From Ruminococcus sp. (GTDB lineage: Bacteria; Bacillota; Clostridia; Oscillospirales; Ruminococcaceae), in the NCBI GenBank assembly GCA_021205185.1, contig JAJPYB010000006.1, positions 1 through 64,000 of the forward strand: a DNA stretch of 64,000 bases, in the 5' to 3' direction. Position numbers and translations under genes: made by a program. Of this stretch, positions 40,822-48,244 are shown piece after piece; the first letter of the stretch is position 1, and the number at the start of each line of letters is the position of its first letter. The notes under the pieces are model-generated. The model saw only the letters and a list, made by a program, of their open reading frames with translations. It was not told the origin of the DNA and ran no database searches.

Positions 40822-42759
40822 TTACTCTGCTGTTTTCTTTCTTTTAAGAAGTGACATCATAACTCCTGCTACTACCGAGCCTACTATCAACGCTGCTAAG
40901 TAGCCTAAAGCGTTATCAATAACAGGGAGAACGAACAATCCTCCGTGAGGAGCTCTCAGCATACAGCCAAAGCCCATTGACATACCGCCTGCGATTGCAG
41001 AGCCTACTATACATGAAGGAATTACTCTTAATGGGTCAGCAGCTGCAAATGGAATTGCGCCCTCTGAGATAAAGCAAAGTCCCAGAATATAGTTTACAAC
41101 AGTTGACTTTCTTTCGCCCTCGGTGTACTTGCTCTTAAAGAAGGTTGTGCCGATAGCGCAAGCGATAGGTGGTACCATACCGCCGACCATAACTGCCGCC
41201 ATAATTTCAAAGCAAGCGTCAGTTTGCGCCGCAAGTCCGACAGTTGCGAAGGTGTAAGCCGCCTTGTTGAATGGTCCGCCCATATCTATCGACATCATTC
41301 CGCCGAGTACGCAGCCTAAGAATATCTTCGATCCTGTTCCGATACTGTCGAGGAATGTATTAAGTCCTGAATTTATAACGCCGACAACCGGGTCAATAGC
41401 ACACATTACAATAGCTACCAGCAGCAATCCAATCAAAGGATAAACTAAAACCGGTTTGATTCCGTCCAATGACTTTGGAAGTATTTTGTCTGCAAGCTTC
41501 TCAAGACCGAGTGTCAAGTAACCGCCGATAAAGCCTGCGAGCAATGCGCCTAAAAATCCTGCGCTTACCCACGAATCTGTGTCGTGGAAGTTAAATGTTG
41601 CACCAACCGAAGCTATATAGCCGCCTGCAAAGCCTATCATCATACCCGGTCTGTCAGCTATACTCTTAGCGATAAAGCCTGCCAAAACAGGGAGCATAAA
41701 GCTAAACGCATAGTTTCCTATTCCCTTAAACCAGGCAGCAACGCCGTTTACAGTACCGAAAGAATCTCCTGCTTCAGCGTTTCCTGCGATTGTATCAATC
41801 AGGAACGCAAGCGCAATTAAAATTCCGCCGCCGACAACGAACGGAAGCATATTTGAAACTCCGTTCATAAGGTGCTTGTAAATCTGTCTTCCTATTCCTT
41901 CTTTTTCGCCGCCTGACGACGCTGCCTTAACAGCCGCTTCGTCAGCCTTGTATACAGGAACATCTCCCGTCAATACCGTGTTTATAAGCTCCTCCGGCTT
42001 GTGTATTCCGTCTGAAACCTTTGTTATCAAAACCTTCTTGCCACTAAATCTCGGCATATCGACATTCTTGTCCGCAGCAATGATAACTCCGTCCGCCTCT
42101 GCGATTTCTGCAGCTGTAATTACATTCTTAGCTCCGCCTGAGCCGTTCGTTTCTACCTTTACCTTAATACCAAGCTTCTCTCCTGCCTGCTCAAGCGCTT
42201 CGGCAGCCATAAAGGTATGAGCAATACCAGTTGGACAAGCTGTAACGGCAACGATAAACCTTTCGCCCTGCGCTTCTACTGATTTCTCTTCCTTTCCGTA
42301 TTTTTCAACTTCCTTTTCATCGATAATCTTCAAAAACTCATCTGCGTCTGAAGCTGACAAAAGCTTACTTCTGAAGTCTGCGTCCATTAGCATAACTGTC
42401 AAACGAGAGAGCATTTCAAGATGAACGTCTCCGCCCTTTTCAGGAGCCGCTATCATAAAGAACAGGTTTGACGGCTTTCCGTCGAGCGCCTCATAGTCAA
42501 CTCCGTCTGGTACTGTCATTGCTGACAGCGAGGCCTTTACTACCGCCGCATTTTTAGCGTGCGGAATAGCAATTCCTTCTCCTACCGCTGTTGAACCAGA
42601 CGCTTCTCTTTCAAGGATTCCTTTCTTATAGGCTTCCTTGTCGCTGATGTTTTCGGCAGCTTCGTGCAGCGATACCAGAATGTCAATCGCTTCGTTTTTG
42701 TCCTTTGGTGAAGCGCCGAGCTTGATTGCTTTCTTTGAAAGCAAATCGGTGATTTTCAT
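40822..42759 (-). CDS. fruA: PTS fructose-specific transporter, fused EIIABC
   Basis: A 645-residue fused permease. EIIA (about 1-145) has phospho-His in GIAIPHAKN. EIIB (about 165-260) has phospho-Cys in TACPTGIAHTF. EIIC (about 295-640) is the membrane channel, with GGMVPPIACAIGT and MRAPHGG-type motifs (here LRAPHGGLF). It imports fructose as fructose-1-phosphate. It lies 11 bp after fruK. AGGAGGG ribosome site. The ABC order in one chain is the usual Firmicute form. Confidence 0.96.
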   Translation of the reverse strand: MKITDLLSKKAIKLGASPKDKNEAIDILVSLHEAAENISDKEAYKKGILEREASGSTAVGEGIAIPHAKNAAVVKASLSAMTVPDGVDYEALDGKPSNLFFMIAAPEKGGDVHLEMLSRLTVMLMDADFRSKLLSASDADEFLKIIDEKEVEKYGKEEKSVEAQGERFIVAVTACPTGIAHTFMAAEALEQAGEKLGIKVKVETNGSGGAKNVITAAEIAEADGVIIAADKNVDMPRFSGKKVLITKVSDGIHKPEELINTVLTGDVPVYKADEAAVKAASSGGEKEGIGRQIYKHLMNGVSNMLPFVVGGGILIALAFLIDTIAGNAEAGDSFGTVNGVAAWFKGIGNYAFSFMLPVLAGFIAKSIADRPGMMIGFAGGYIASVGATFNFHDTDSWVSAGFLGALLAGFIGGYLTLGLEKLADKILPKSLDGIKPVLVYPLIGLLLVAIVMCAIDPVVGVINSGLNTFLDSIGTGSKIFLGCVLGGMMSIDMGGPFNKAAYTFATVGLAAQTDACFEIMAAVMVGGMVPPIACAIGTTFFKSKYTEGERKSTVVNYILGLCFISEGAIPFAAADPLRVIPSCIVGSAIAGGMSMGFGCMLRAPHGGLFVLPVIDNALGYLAALIVGSVVAGVMMSLLKRKKTAE

Positions 42760-42770
42760 AAGAGTCCCTC

Positions 42771-43676
42771 CTAATTCAAAGTTTTTAATATTGTATCAAT
42801 CATATCTCTTTTAGCTAAGCCTTCGGAAAACGCAGTTGCGTTTCCTGCCGCTGTTCCGAGCTTTAACGCTAACGAATAATCATGATACTTTTCATATCCT
42901 GCCACAAAGCCTGCTACCATCGAATCGCCAGCTCCGACAGAATTTATTACCTTTCCCTCTGCAACGCCTATTTTGTGTACTATTCCGTTTTCGTCCACAA
43001 GAATCGCTCCATCTCCGCCCATAGAGATTAGCACATTCCTAGCGCCTCTATCCTGTAAAACTTTAGCCTTTTGAGTTATCTCCTCGTCCGTTTTCAGCTC
43101 AACATCAAATATTTCTCCGAGCTCGTGGACGTTAGGCTTTATCAAAAACGGCTTGTATTTCAGTACGTTCAAAAGCAGGTCCTTAGTTGCGTCAACCACA
43201 ACGGTTATTCCCTTATTCATAAGACGCTTCATTATATTTTCGTAAATGTCATCAGGCATTCCTGCCGGTATGCTTCCCGCTAAAACAAGCGTGTCTCCGC
43301 TTGAAAGCGCCTGAAGCTTTTCAAAAAGAAGCGTAATTGCCGCTTGGTCAATTTTTGGACCTCTGCCGTTGATTTCAGTTTCCTTTCCTGTTTTCAGCTT
43401 GACGTTTATTCTCGTCATTCCTTCGGAAAGCTTTATAAAATCAGTCTTTATACCCTTTTGCTGAATTTCCTTTTCCAAAGCGTCGCCTGTAAATCCTGCT
43501 ATGAAGCCTAAAGCTGTGCTTGTTAAATCAAGCTCCTTTAAAACTGCAGATACGTTAATTCCCTTTCCGCCAAACATTACGCTTTCAAACGACGACCTGT
43601 TCGTCTTGCCGAGCGTAAAATCATCAACCACCATAACATAGTCCCATGCAGGATTAAAGCTTACTGTATAAATCAT
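42771..43676 (-). CDS. fruK: 1-phosphofructokinase
   Basis: A 301-residue PfkB-family kinase. GGKGINVSAVL lies near the N-terminus, and the catalytic region is VGAGDSMVAGF with Asp as base. It phosphorylates fructose-1-phosphate to the 1,6-bisphosphate. Its start overlaps the fruR stop (TAATG), so the two are coupled. It lies between regulator and transporter, giving the classic fruRKA order. Confidence 0.95.
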   Translation of the reverse strand: MIYTVSFNPAWDYVMVVDDFTLGKTNRSSFESVMFGGKGINVSAVLKELDLTSTALGFIAGFTGDALEKEIQQKGIKTDFIKLSEGMTRINVKLKTGKETEINGRGPKIDQAAITLLFEKLQALSSGDTLVLAGSIPAGMPDDIYENIMKRLMNKGITVVVDATKDLLLNVLKYKPFLIKPNVHELGEIFDVELKTDEEITQKAKVLQDRGARNVLISMGGDGAILVDENGIVHKIGVAEGKVINSVGAGDSMVAGFVAGYEKYHDYSLALKLGTAAGNATAFSEGLAKRDMIDTILKTLN

Positions 43677-44428
43677 TAAATTAAAACCTCCTTAACCACA
43701 GTTACGTCCTTGTACCTGTCGTCGTCACACCTGTCTGTAATAATGCACGCCGCTTCAATCGCCGCAAAGGTCACAGGGTGAATTTTTCCGAACTTTGAGT
43801 TGTCGGCTAAAATATAGCGCATATAGCTTCTGTTCATTGCCTGCCGCTTGATAAGAGCTTCCTCTGCGTCAGGAGTGGAATAGCCCTCCTTGATCGAAAC
43901 TCCATTTGAACCCATAAAGCATTTGGAAAAGTTGTATTTTTCCATACTCAGAACGCCCTCTGCGCCGACAATAGCTTCCGTCGCAAGCTTTAGCTGACCT
44001 GCAACAACATAAGCTTTAAGTCCCTTTTGTATAAGCTTTCTGGCGTGAACAATTCCGTTTGTAACAAAGGTTGCTCTTGAGCTTGAAGATATATAGTCAA
44101 CTAAGCACTCTGTAGTAGTTCCGGCGTCAATAAAAACAAAGTCATCATTTTTAATGAGCGTCGCCGCATACTCACCTATCGCCATTTTTTCTTCAACATT
44201 CAGCTTGCTTCGAGTTAAAACGTCGTCCTCTGAAATGTTAAACGCCGATTCAATCGCCAACGCTCCACCGTGTACCTTCTTTAGTTTTCCCATTTCATCA
44301 AGACTTATCAAATCTCTTCTGATCGTAGATTCGCTCGTATCTAAAATGTGAGTCAGCTCTGTAACGGTTACAGGACTTTTTGTTTTCAATAAATCCAGTA
44401 TCTTTGCGTATCTTTCCTGTGCCAGCAT
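43676..44428 (-). CDS. fruR: DeoR-family repressor of the fructose operon
   Basis: A 250-residue DeoR/GlpR-type protein. The N-terminal HTH (about 1-57) has TELTHILDTSESTIRRDLISL with LKKVHGGA. The C-terminal sugar-phosphate sensor has FIDAGTTTECL, FVTNG and KCFMGSNGVS. It should repress the operon until fructose-1-phosphate binds. First gene of the operon, with a promoter containing a dyad upstream. Confidence 0.93.
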   Translation of the reverse strand: MLAQERYAKILDLLKTKSPVTVTELTHILDTSESTIRRDLISLDEMGKLKKVHGGALAIESAFNISEDDVLTRSKLNVEEKMAIGEYAATLIKNDDFVFIDAGTTTECLVDYISSSSRATFVTNGIVHARKLIQKGLKAYVVAGQLKLATEAIVGAEGVLSMEKYNFSKCFMGSNGVSIKEGYSTPDAEEALIKRQAMNRSYMRYILADNSKFGKIHPVTFAAIEAACIITDRCDDDRYKDVTVVKEVLI

Positions 44429-44460
44429 GGTATTACCTCCAATCTGCGTCCGTTTAACTT

Positions 44461-44496
44461 CAATGACATTCTATCACTTTAAATAGTCATTGTCAA
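44461..44496 (-). promoter_or_regulatory. fru operon promoter with dyad operator
   Basis: On the minus strand TTGACA (44496-44491) and TAGAAT (44473-44468) are 17 nt apart. CAATGAC (44461-44467) and its complement GTCATTG (44486-44492) bracket the promoter symmetrically, a good candidate for the FruR site. The 44429-44728 gap otherwise holds only the promoter at 44668. Confidence 0.65.
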
Positions 44497-44667
44497 TCAT
44501 TTTTGGTCTTTTTTAGGCATTTGCTTTCATTTTCAGCCATTTGCACAATCAAAAGCAGTTGAATTTGTGCAATTTCACGAAATTTTCGTCAAAATAATTT
44601 ACAAAGCCGTGAATTTCCTTTCTTTTTTGCTACTCTCTGGTTGAAAAGTAAAAAAGAGAAAAACATC

Positions 44668-44696
44668 TTGAAAAAATCACACTCATATGCTAGAAT
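44668..44696 (+). promoter_or_regulatory. Promoter of the 44729 gene
   Basis: TTGAAA (44668-44673) and TAGAAT (44691-44696) are 17 nt apart, 32 nt before the ATG. Confidence 0.65.
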
Positions 44697-44728
44697 ATAC
44701 TTGAGTTCAATTTCAGAGAGCAGGAATT

Positions 44729-45478
44729 ATGGATAGAGAGCGTTTTCTTTTGGCGTGCGAGCACATTTTAAGTGCAAGCCGCGAGCGAAATTCAATAGGA
44801 ACTTTAAGCGAAAAAAGCATTCACGCCGTTTTAAAGGAATATTATGAACCAAGCGACATAAATAAGGAAATAAAGGTTGGCAGCTTTTACGCCGATATTG
44901 TCGGCAAGGACGGCATTATTGAAATTCAATCGCACCAGCTTTTTAAACTCCAGAAAAAGCTTGACATTTTTTTAGACTACTCCCCTGTGACGGTAGTTCA
45001 TCCGATTGCCTGCGAAACTATAATTACCTGGCTTGATGAAAAGGGTAAGGCAATAAGAACCCGAAAATCCCCTTACAAGGGTAACATATACGACGCACTT
45101 TTTGAGCTTTACAGCATTAAGTACACGCTTGACAATCCTAACCTTCGCATTATCATTCCGGTAATAAAGGTAAGAGATTACAGGACTTTAAGCGTCAGCA
45201 AGCGTGGAGGATCAAAATACACAAAGGGCGACAAGATTCCGTTTGATATTGAGGAGGAGCTTATCCTCTCCTGTCCGAACGATTACAGAGTTTTTATTCC
45301 AAGCGGACTTAAAAGCGAATTTTGCTCGGACGATTTTGCAAGGTGTGCAAAAATAAGTCTAGAATGCGCAAGAACCTGCCTTAACATTTTAAGCTATTTA
45401 GGACTTGTAGAAAAAATTGGAAAGCAAGGAAACAAGTACATTTATAAAGTCAACGAGGTAGATGAGATTCCCAAATAA
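44729..45478 (+). CDS. Uncharacterised protein with PD-(D/E)XK-like core and C-terminal winged helix
   Basis: A 249-residue cytoplasmic protein I do not recognise by name. Residues 40-75 show EIKVGSFYADIVGKDGIIEI then QSHQLFKL. An Asp followed by a hydrophobic strand and E-x-Q resembles the nuclease core D-x(n)-ExK with Gln in place of Lys, as in BglII. VTVVHPIACETIITWLDEKG follows. The C-terminus (about 195-245, DDFARCAKISLECARTCLNI, then LSYLGLVEKIGKQGNKYIYK) looks like a winged helix. It could bind or cut DNA. It precedes dacF by 29 bp, perhaps by chance. Confidence 0.6.
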   Translation: MDRERFLLACEHILSASRERNSIGTLSEKSIHAVLKEYYEPSDINKEIKVGSFYADIVGKDGIIEIQSHQLFKLQKKLDIFLDYSPVTVVHPIACETIITWLDEKGKAIRTRKSPYKGNIYDALFELYSIKYTLDNPNLRIIIPVIKVRDYRTLSVSKRGGSKYTKGDKIPFDIEEELILSCPNDYRVFIPSGLKSEFCSDDFARCAKISLECARTCLNILSYLGLVEKIGKQGNKYIYKVNEVDEIPK

Positions 45479-45507
45479 GGAAACAATAAATACATACAGG
45501 TGAAATT

Positions 45508-46878
45508 ATGAGAAAAATTAGCATTATCACACTATTTAGCATTATAGCTGCGTTTGCGCTTCCGCTATTTTCAGTTGAAGCGGACGCTTATAACTTTGAG
45601 CCTGAGGGCGTCACTATTTACAGCGAAGCGGCATACCTCGAAAATATGGAAACAGGCGAGGTTATCTACTCTAAAAAGGCTGATGAAAAGAGAGTTCCCG
45701 CTTCTCTTACAAAAATTATGACTTGCGTTCTGGTTCTGGACCAATTCAAGGATAATCTTGAGGACCTGACGACAACGAAGGTAACGGCTACCGAAGCCGC
45801 TTTTACCGAGCTTTACGATACAGGCTATTCAAATGCGGGAATTGAAGCCGGAGATGAGCTTACATATTACGACCTGCTCTGCGCGCTTATGATTCCGTCA
45901 GCCTGCGAAGCGGCAAACATTTTAGCTATTGACGTTTCAGGAAGCATTGATGACTTTGTAACGCTTATGAACAGCAAGGCGAAAGAGCTTGGTATGACAA
46001 GCACTACATACTACAACGCTCACGGACTTGACCTTGACGGTCAGGAGTCTAACATTACAACCTGTACCGACCTTGCAATTCTTTGCAGATACGCTATCAA
46101 CACATACCCTGTTTTCACACAGATAACATCCATGTATAGCTACACTATGAGCAACGACACAACGATTACAACAACCAACAAGCTTTTGGATTCAAGCAGC
46201 GAATACTATTACGGCTATGTTGACGGAATTAAAACAGGATATTTGGACTCAGCAGGAAGATGCCTTGCAAGCGTCGCTGAGAAAAACGGCTACCAGTACC
46301 TTTGCATAACAATGGGAGCTGATGGCTATGACGACGACGGAAACGCAGTTTATTATAACTGCGCCGACCATAAGGCTTTATATATGTGGGCGTATGAGAA
46401 TCTTTCATATCAGACCTTTGTTGCTGAAAATGAAGAGGTGACAAGCACAGAGGTAGCTTATGCCGACGGCGACGGATATGTAAATCTTAAAGCTCAGGAC
46501 GAGATTTCAGCTATCTGGCTAAACGATGTGTCGATTGACGAGCTTGAAAAGAAGATTACCATTTACGACAATATTGTCGCCCCGATTTACGCTGGCGACA
46601 CACTTGGAACTATACAGTTTTACTACGACGGACAGCTTATTGTTGAGAGCAATCTCGTTGCAACGACAGATGTTGACAAGGCGGTCGTAAAGGCAAAGGC
46701 AACGGTTGCGGCTAATTTCTTCTCGTCAACGCAGTTTCGGATTGCGATTATCGTTATTTCTGTTATAATTATCGCCTACACCTGTATATTCCTGATATAC
46801 GTTCACAGCAGAAGCAAGAAAAAGGTTTCTGCCATTAAAGAAAAATACAAAGCTCTCGAAGATGATGACGACGAGTAA
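45508..46878 (+). CDS. D-alanyl-D-alanine carboxypeptidase (penicillin-binding protein, DacF-like)
   Basis: A 456-residue S11 peptidase. Signal peptide about 1-27. The catalytic Ser-Lys is in PASLTKIM (SxxK), the third motif is DGIKTGYL (KTG). The second motif, where SxN is expected (PSGNDAAN in relatives), reads PSACEAAN, so the Asn is Cys. A C-terminal membrane helix (about 412-435) and a charged tail anchor it. It trims the terminal D-Ala of peptidoglycan stems. Single gene with ACAGGTG before the start. Confidence 0.9.
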   Translation: MRKISIITLFSIIAAFALPLFSVEADAYNFEPEGVTIYSEAAYLENMETGEVIYSKKADEKRVPASLTKIMTCVLVLDQFKDNLEDLTTTKVTATEAAFTELYDTGYSNAGIEAGDELTYYDLLCALMIPSACEAANILAIDVSGSIDDFVTLMNSKAKELGMTSTTYYNAHGLDLDGQESNITTCTDLAILCRYAINTYPVFTQITSMYSYTMSNDTTITTTNKLLDSSSEYYYGYVDGIKTGYLDSAGRCLASVAEKNGYQYLCITMGADGYDDDGNAVYYNCADHKALYMWAYENLSYQTFVAENEEVTSTEVAYADGDGYVNLKAQDEISAIWLNDVSIDELEKKITIYDNIVAPIYAGDTLGTIQFYYDGQLIVESNLVATTDVDKAVVKAKATVAANFFSSTQFRIAIIVISVIIIAYTCIFLIYVHSRSKKKVSAIKEKYKALEDDDDE

Positions 46879-46922
46879 ACGACACTTAATCAGAATTTTC
46901 CCAATATAGTATGGTACATAGC

Positions 46923-46960
46923 AAATCCCCTGAAGACATTAGTCTTCAGGGGATTTCGCT
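46923..46960. terminator. Convergent terminator between dacF and the foldase
   Basis: Perfect 15-bp stem AAATCCCCTGAAGAC / GTCTTCAGGGGATTT with an ATTA loop. It serves both converging genes. Confidence 0.8.
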
Positions 46961-46977
46961 TTAAACTTTCAATTTTT

Positions 46978-48228
46978 TTAGGTTAAATCGCCGTAGCTTA
47001 AATTGGTCAGAATGTCAGTTTCCTCAATGCTCATAGTGTCCATAACATCTTGTAGCGTTTTGTATTCGTATTCTTCCTCGTATTCTTCCTTAAACGAATC
47101 GTCGTCATCAGTATCGTTTTCGAGGTCATCTCTTATATAGTCCTCATCAATTTCTACTCTCTTCAGCGCCATATAGCCGTAAGAAAATTCGTAAGGCTCG
47201 CTGATTTCGTCAATATCAAGGTCAAACAGCGTGTCCACAAAGGTATCTCCGTAAGAGGTGTAGAAATCTCCAACTATATATCCGCCGCTATAGGTTGTCA
47301 TTCCGCCGTCAAAGCCGTACTCCTCGATAAGGTCGTCAAAGTCCTCGCCGTCGTTTGCCCTGTCAACAAGATTTGTTATATGCTCCAAAGCCTTTTCGCT
47401 TTGCTCCTCCTGCTCATCGTCAGAAAGGTCAGAATAGGTGGAAACCAAAAGGGTCATCTTTACAGAGTTTGTAAGCGAATCGAAATCGTCAACTCCCATT
47501 TCTTCAAGGTCTTCGTCGCTTGGCGTCAGGTCGTAGCCGTAAGGAACCAGAAGAGTTTTAACCTGATAAAGGTCAGTCTTTGCAATCTCGATAAACTCGT
47601 CATCAGTAAGCTCAAAGGTGCTTTTTACCTTGTCAGCAATCTGCGACTGATTTACAAGCTTTCTGAGATAATCCTCCGTCAGATATGCGCTCTTGAGGTA
47701 ATCCTCATAATCGTCGCCCTGCTCCTCCTTGAGGTCGGCAATTTCGTCCTCGCACTCCTGAAGCTCGTCCTCAGTAAGCTCTATGCCGTTATCCTCTGCA
47801 TATTGCAGATAGGTATAGGTGCTCATTATAAACTGAATGAGGTAGTTTTTAAAGATTGTAAACTTTTCGTCCTGCTCCTCTTCGGTAAGGTCAGCCATAT
47901 CGTCTTCGGTAACTCCGTAGCTGGAACCGTACGAAGCCATAAAATAGTAGTAGTTATATCTGAACTCGTCGAAGGTTACTTCGTAGTTGTCGCCAATCGT
48001 AAACATAACGAGGTCTGTGGTGTCAATCTCCTCGCCGTCTATTGTAAGACTGGCTTCAACTATTTCTGTTGTTTCTTCCTCGTCGTCTGTATCCTCATCG
48101 TCTGATGAATCGCTATCGGAAGAAGACGAGGAGCTTTCGCTTGACGAATCCTCGTCATCCGTGCAAGCAGTAAACAAAGTGAATGTCAGCATAACCGACA
48201 GCAATAAAGCAAGTATTTTCTTAATCAT
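46978..48228 (-). CDS. Lipoprotein foldase, SurA/PrsA-like
   Basis: A 416-residue lipoprotein: lipobox LFTAC with Cys at 22, then a Ser/Asp/Glu-rich linker (about 24-56). The following segment (about 75-230) is a SurA_N-like helical chaperone domain (VTFDEFRYNYYYFMASYG, then IELTEDELQECEDEIADLKE). The region about 240-370 has a rotamase-like start (YQVKTLLVPYG, ALEHITNLVDRANDGEDFDDL, TYSGGYIVG). It probably folds proteins outside the membrane. It follows the gatB-aspS gene by 16 bp in the same operon. Confidence 0.78.
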   Translation of the reverse strand: MIKKILALLLSVMLTFTLFTACTDDEDSSSESSSSSSDSDSSDDEDTDDEEETTEIVEASLTIDGEEIDTTDLVMFTIGDNYEVTFDEFRYNYYYFMASYGSSYGVTEDDMADLTEEEQDEKFTIFKNYLIQFIMSTYTYLQYAEDNGIELTEDELQECEDEIADLKEEQGDDYEDYLKSAYLTEDYLRKLVNQSQIADKVKSTFELTDDEFIEIAKTDLYQVKTLLVPYGYDLTPSDEDLEEMGVDDFDSLTNSVKMTLLVSTYSDLSDDEQEEQSEKALEHITNLVDRANDGEDFDDLIEEYGFDGGMTTYSGGYIVGDFYTSYGDTFVDTLFDLDIDEISEPYEFSYGYMALKRVEIDEDYIRDDLENDTDDDDSFKEEYEEEYEYKTLQDVMDTMSIEETDILTNLSYGDLT

Positions 48229-48244
48229 TTTCTGGTCCTTTCTT

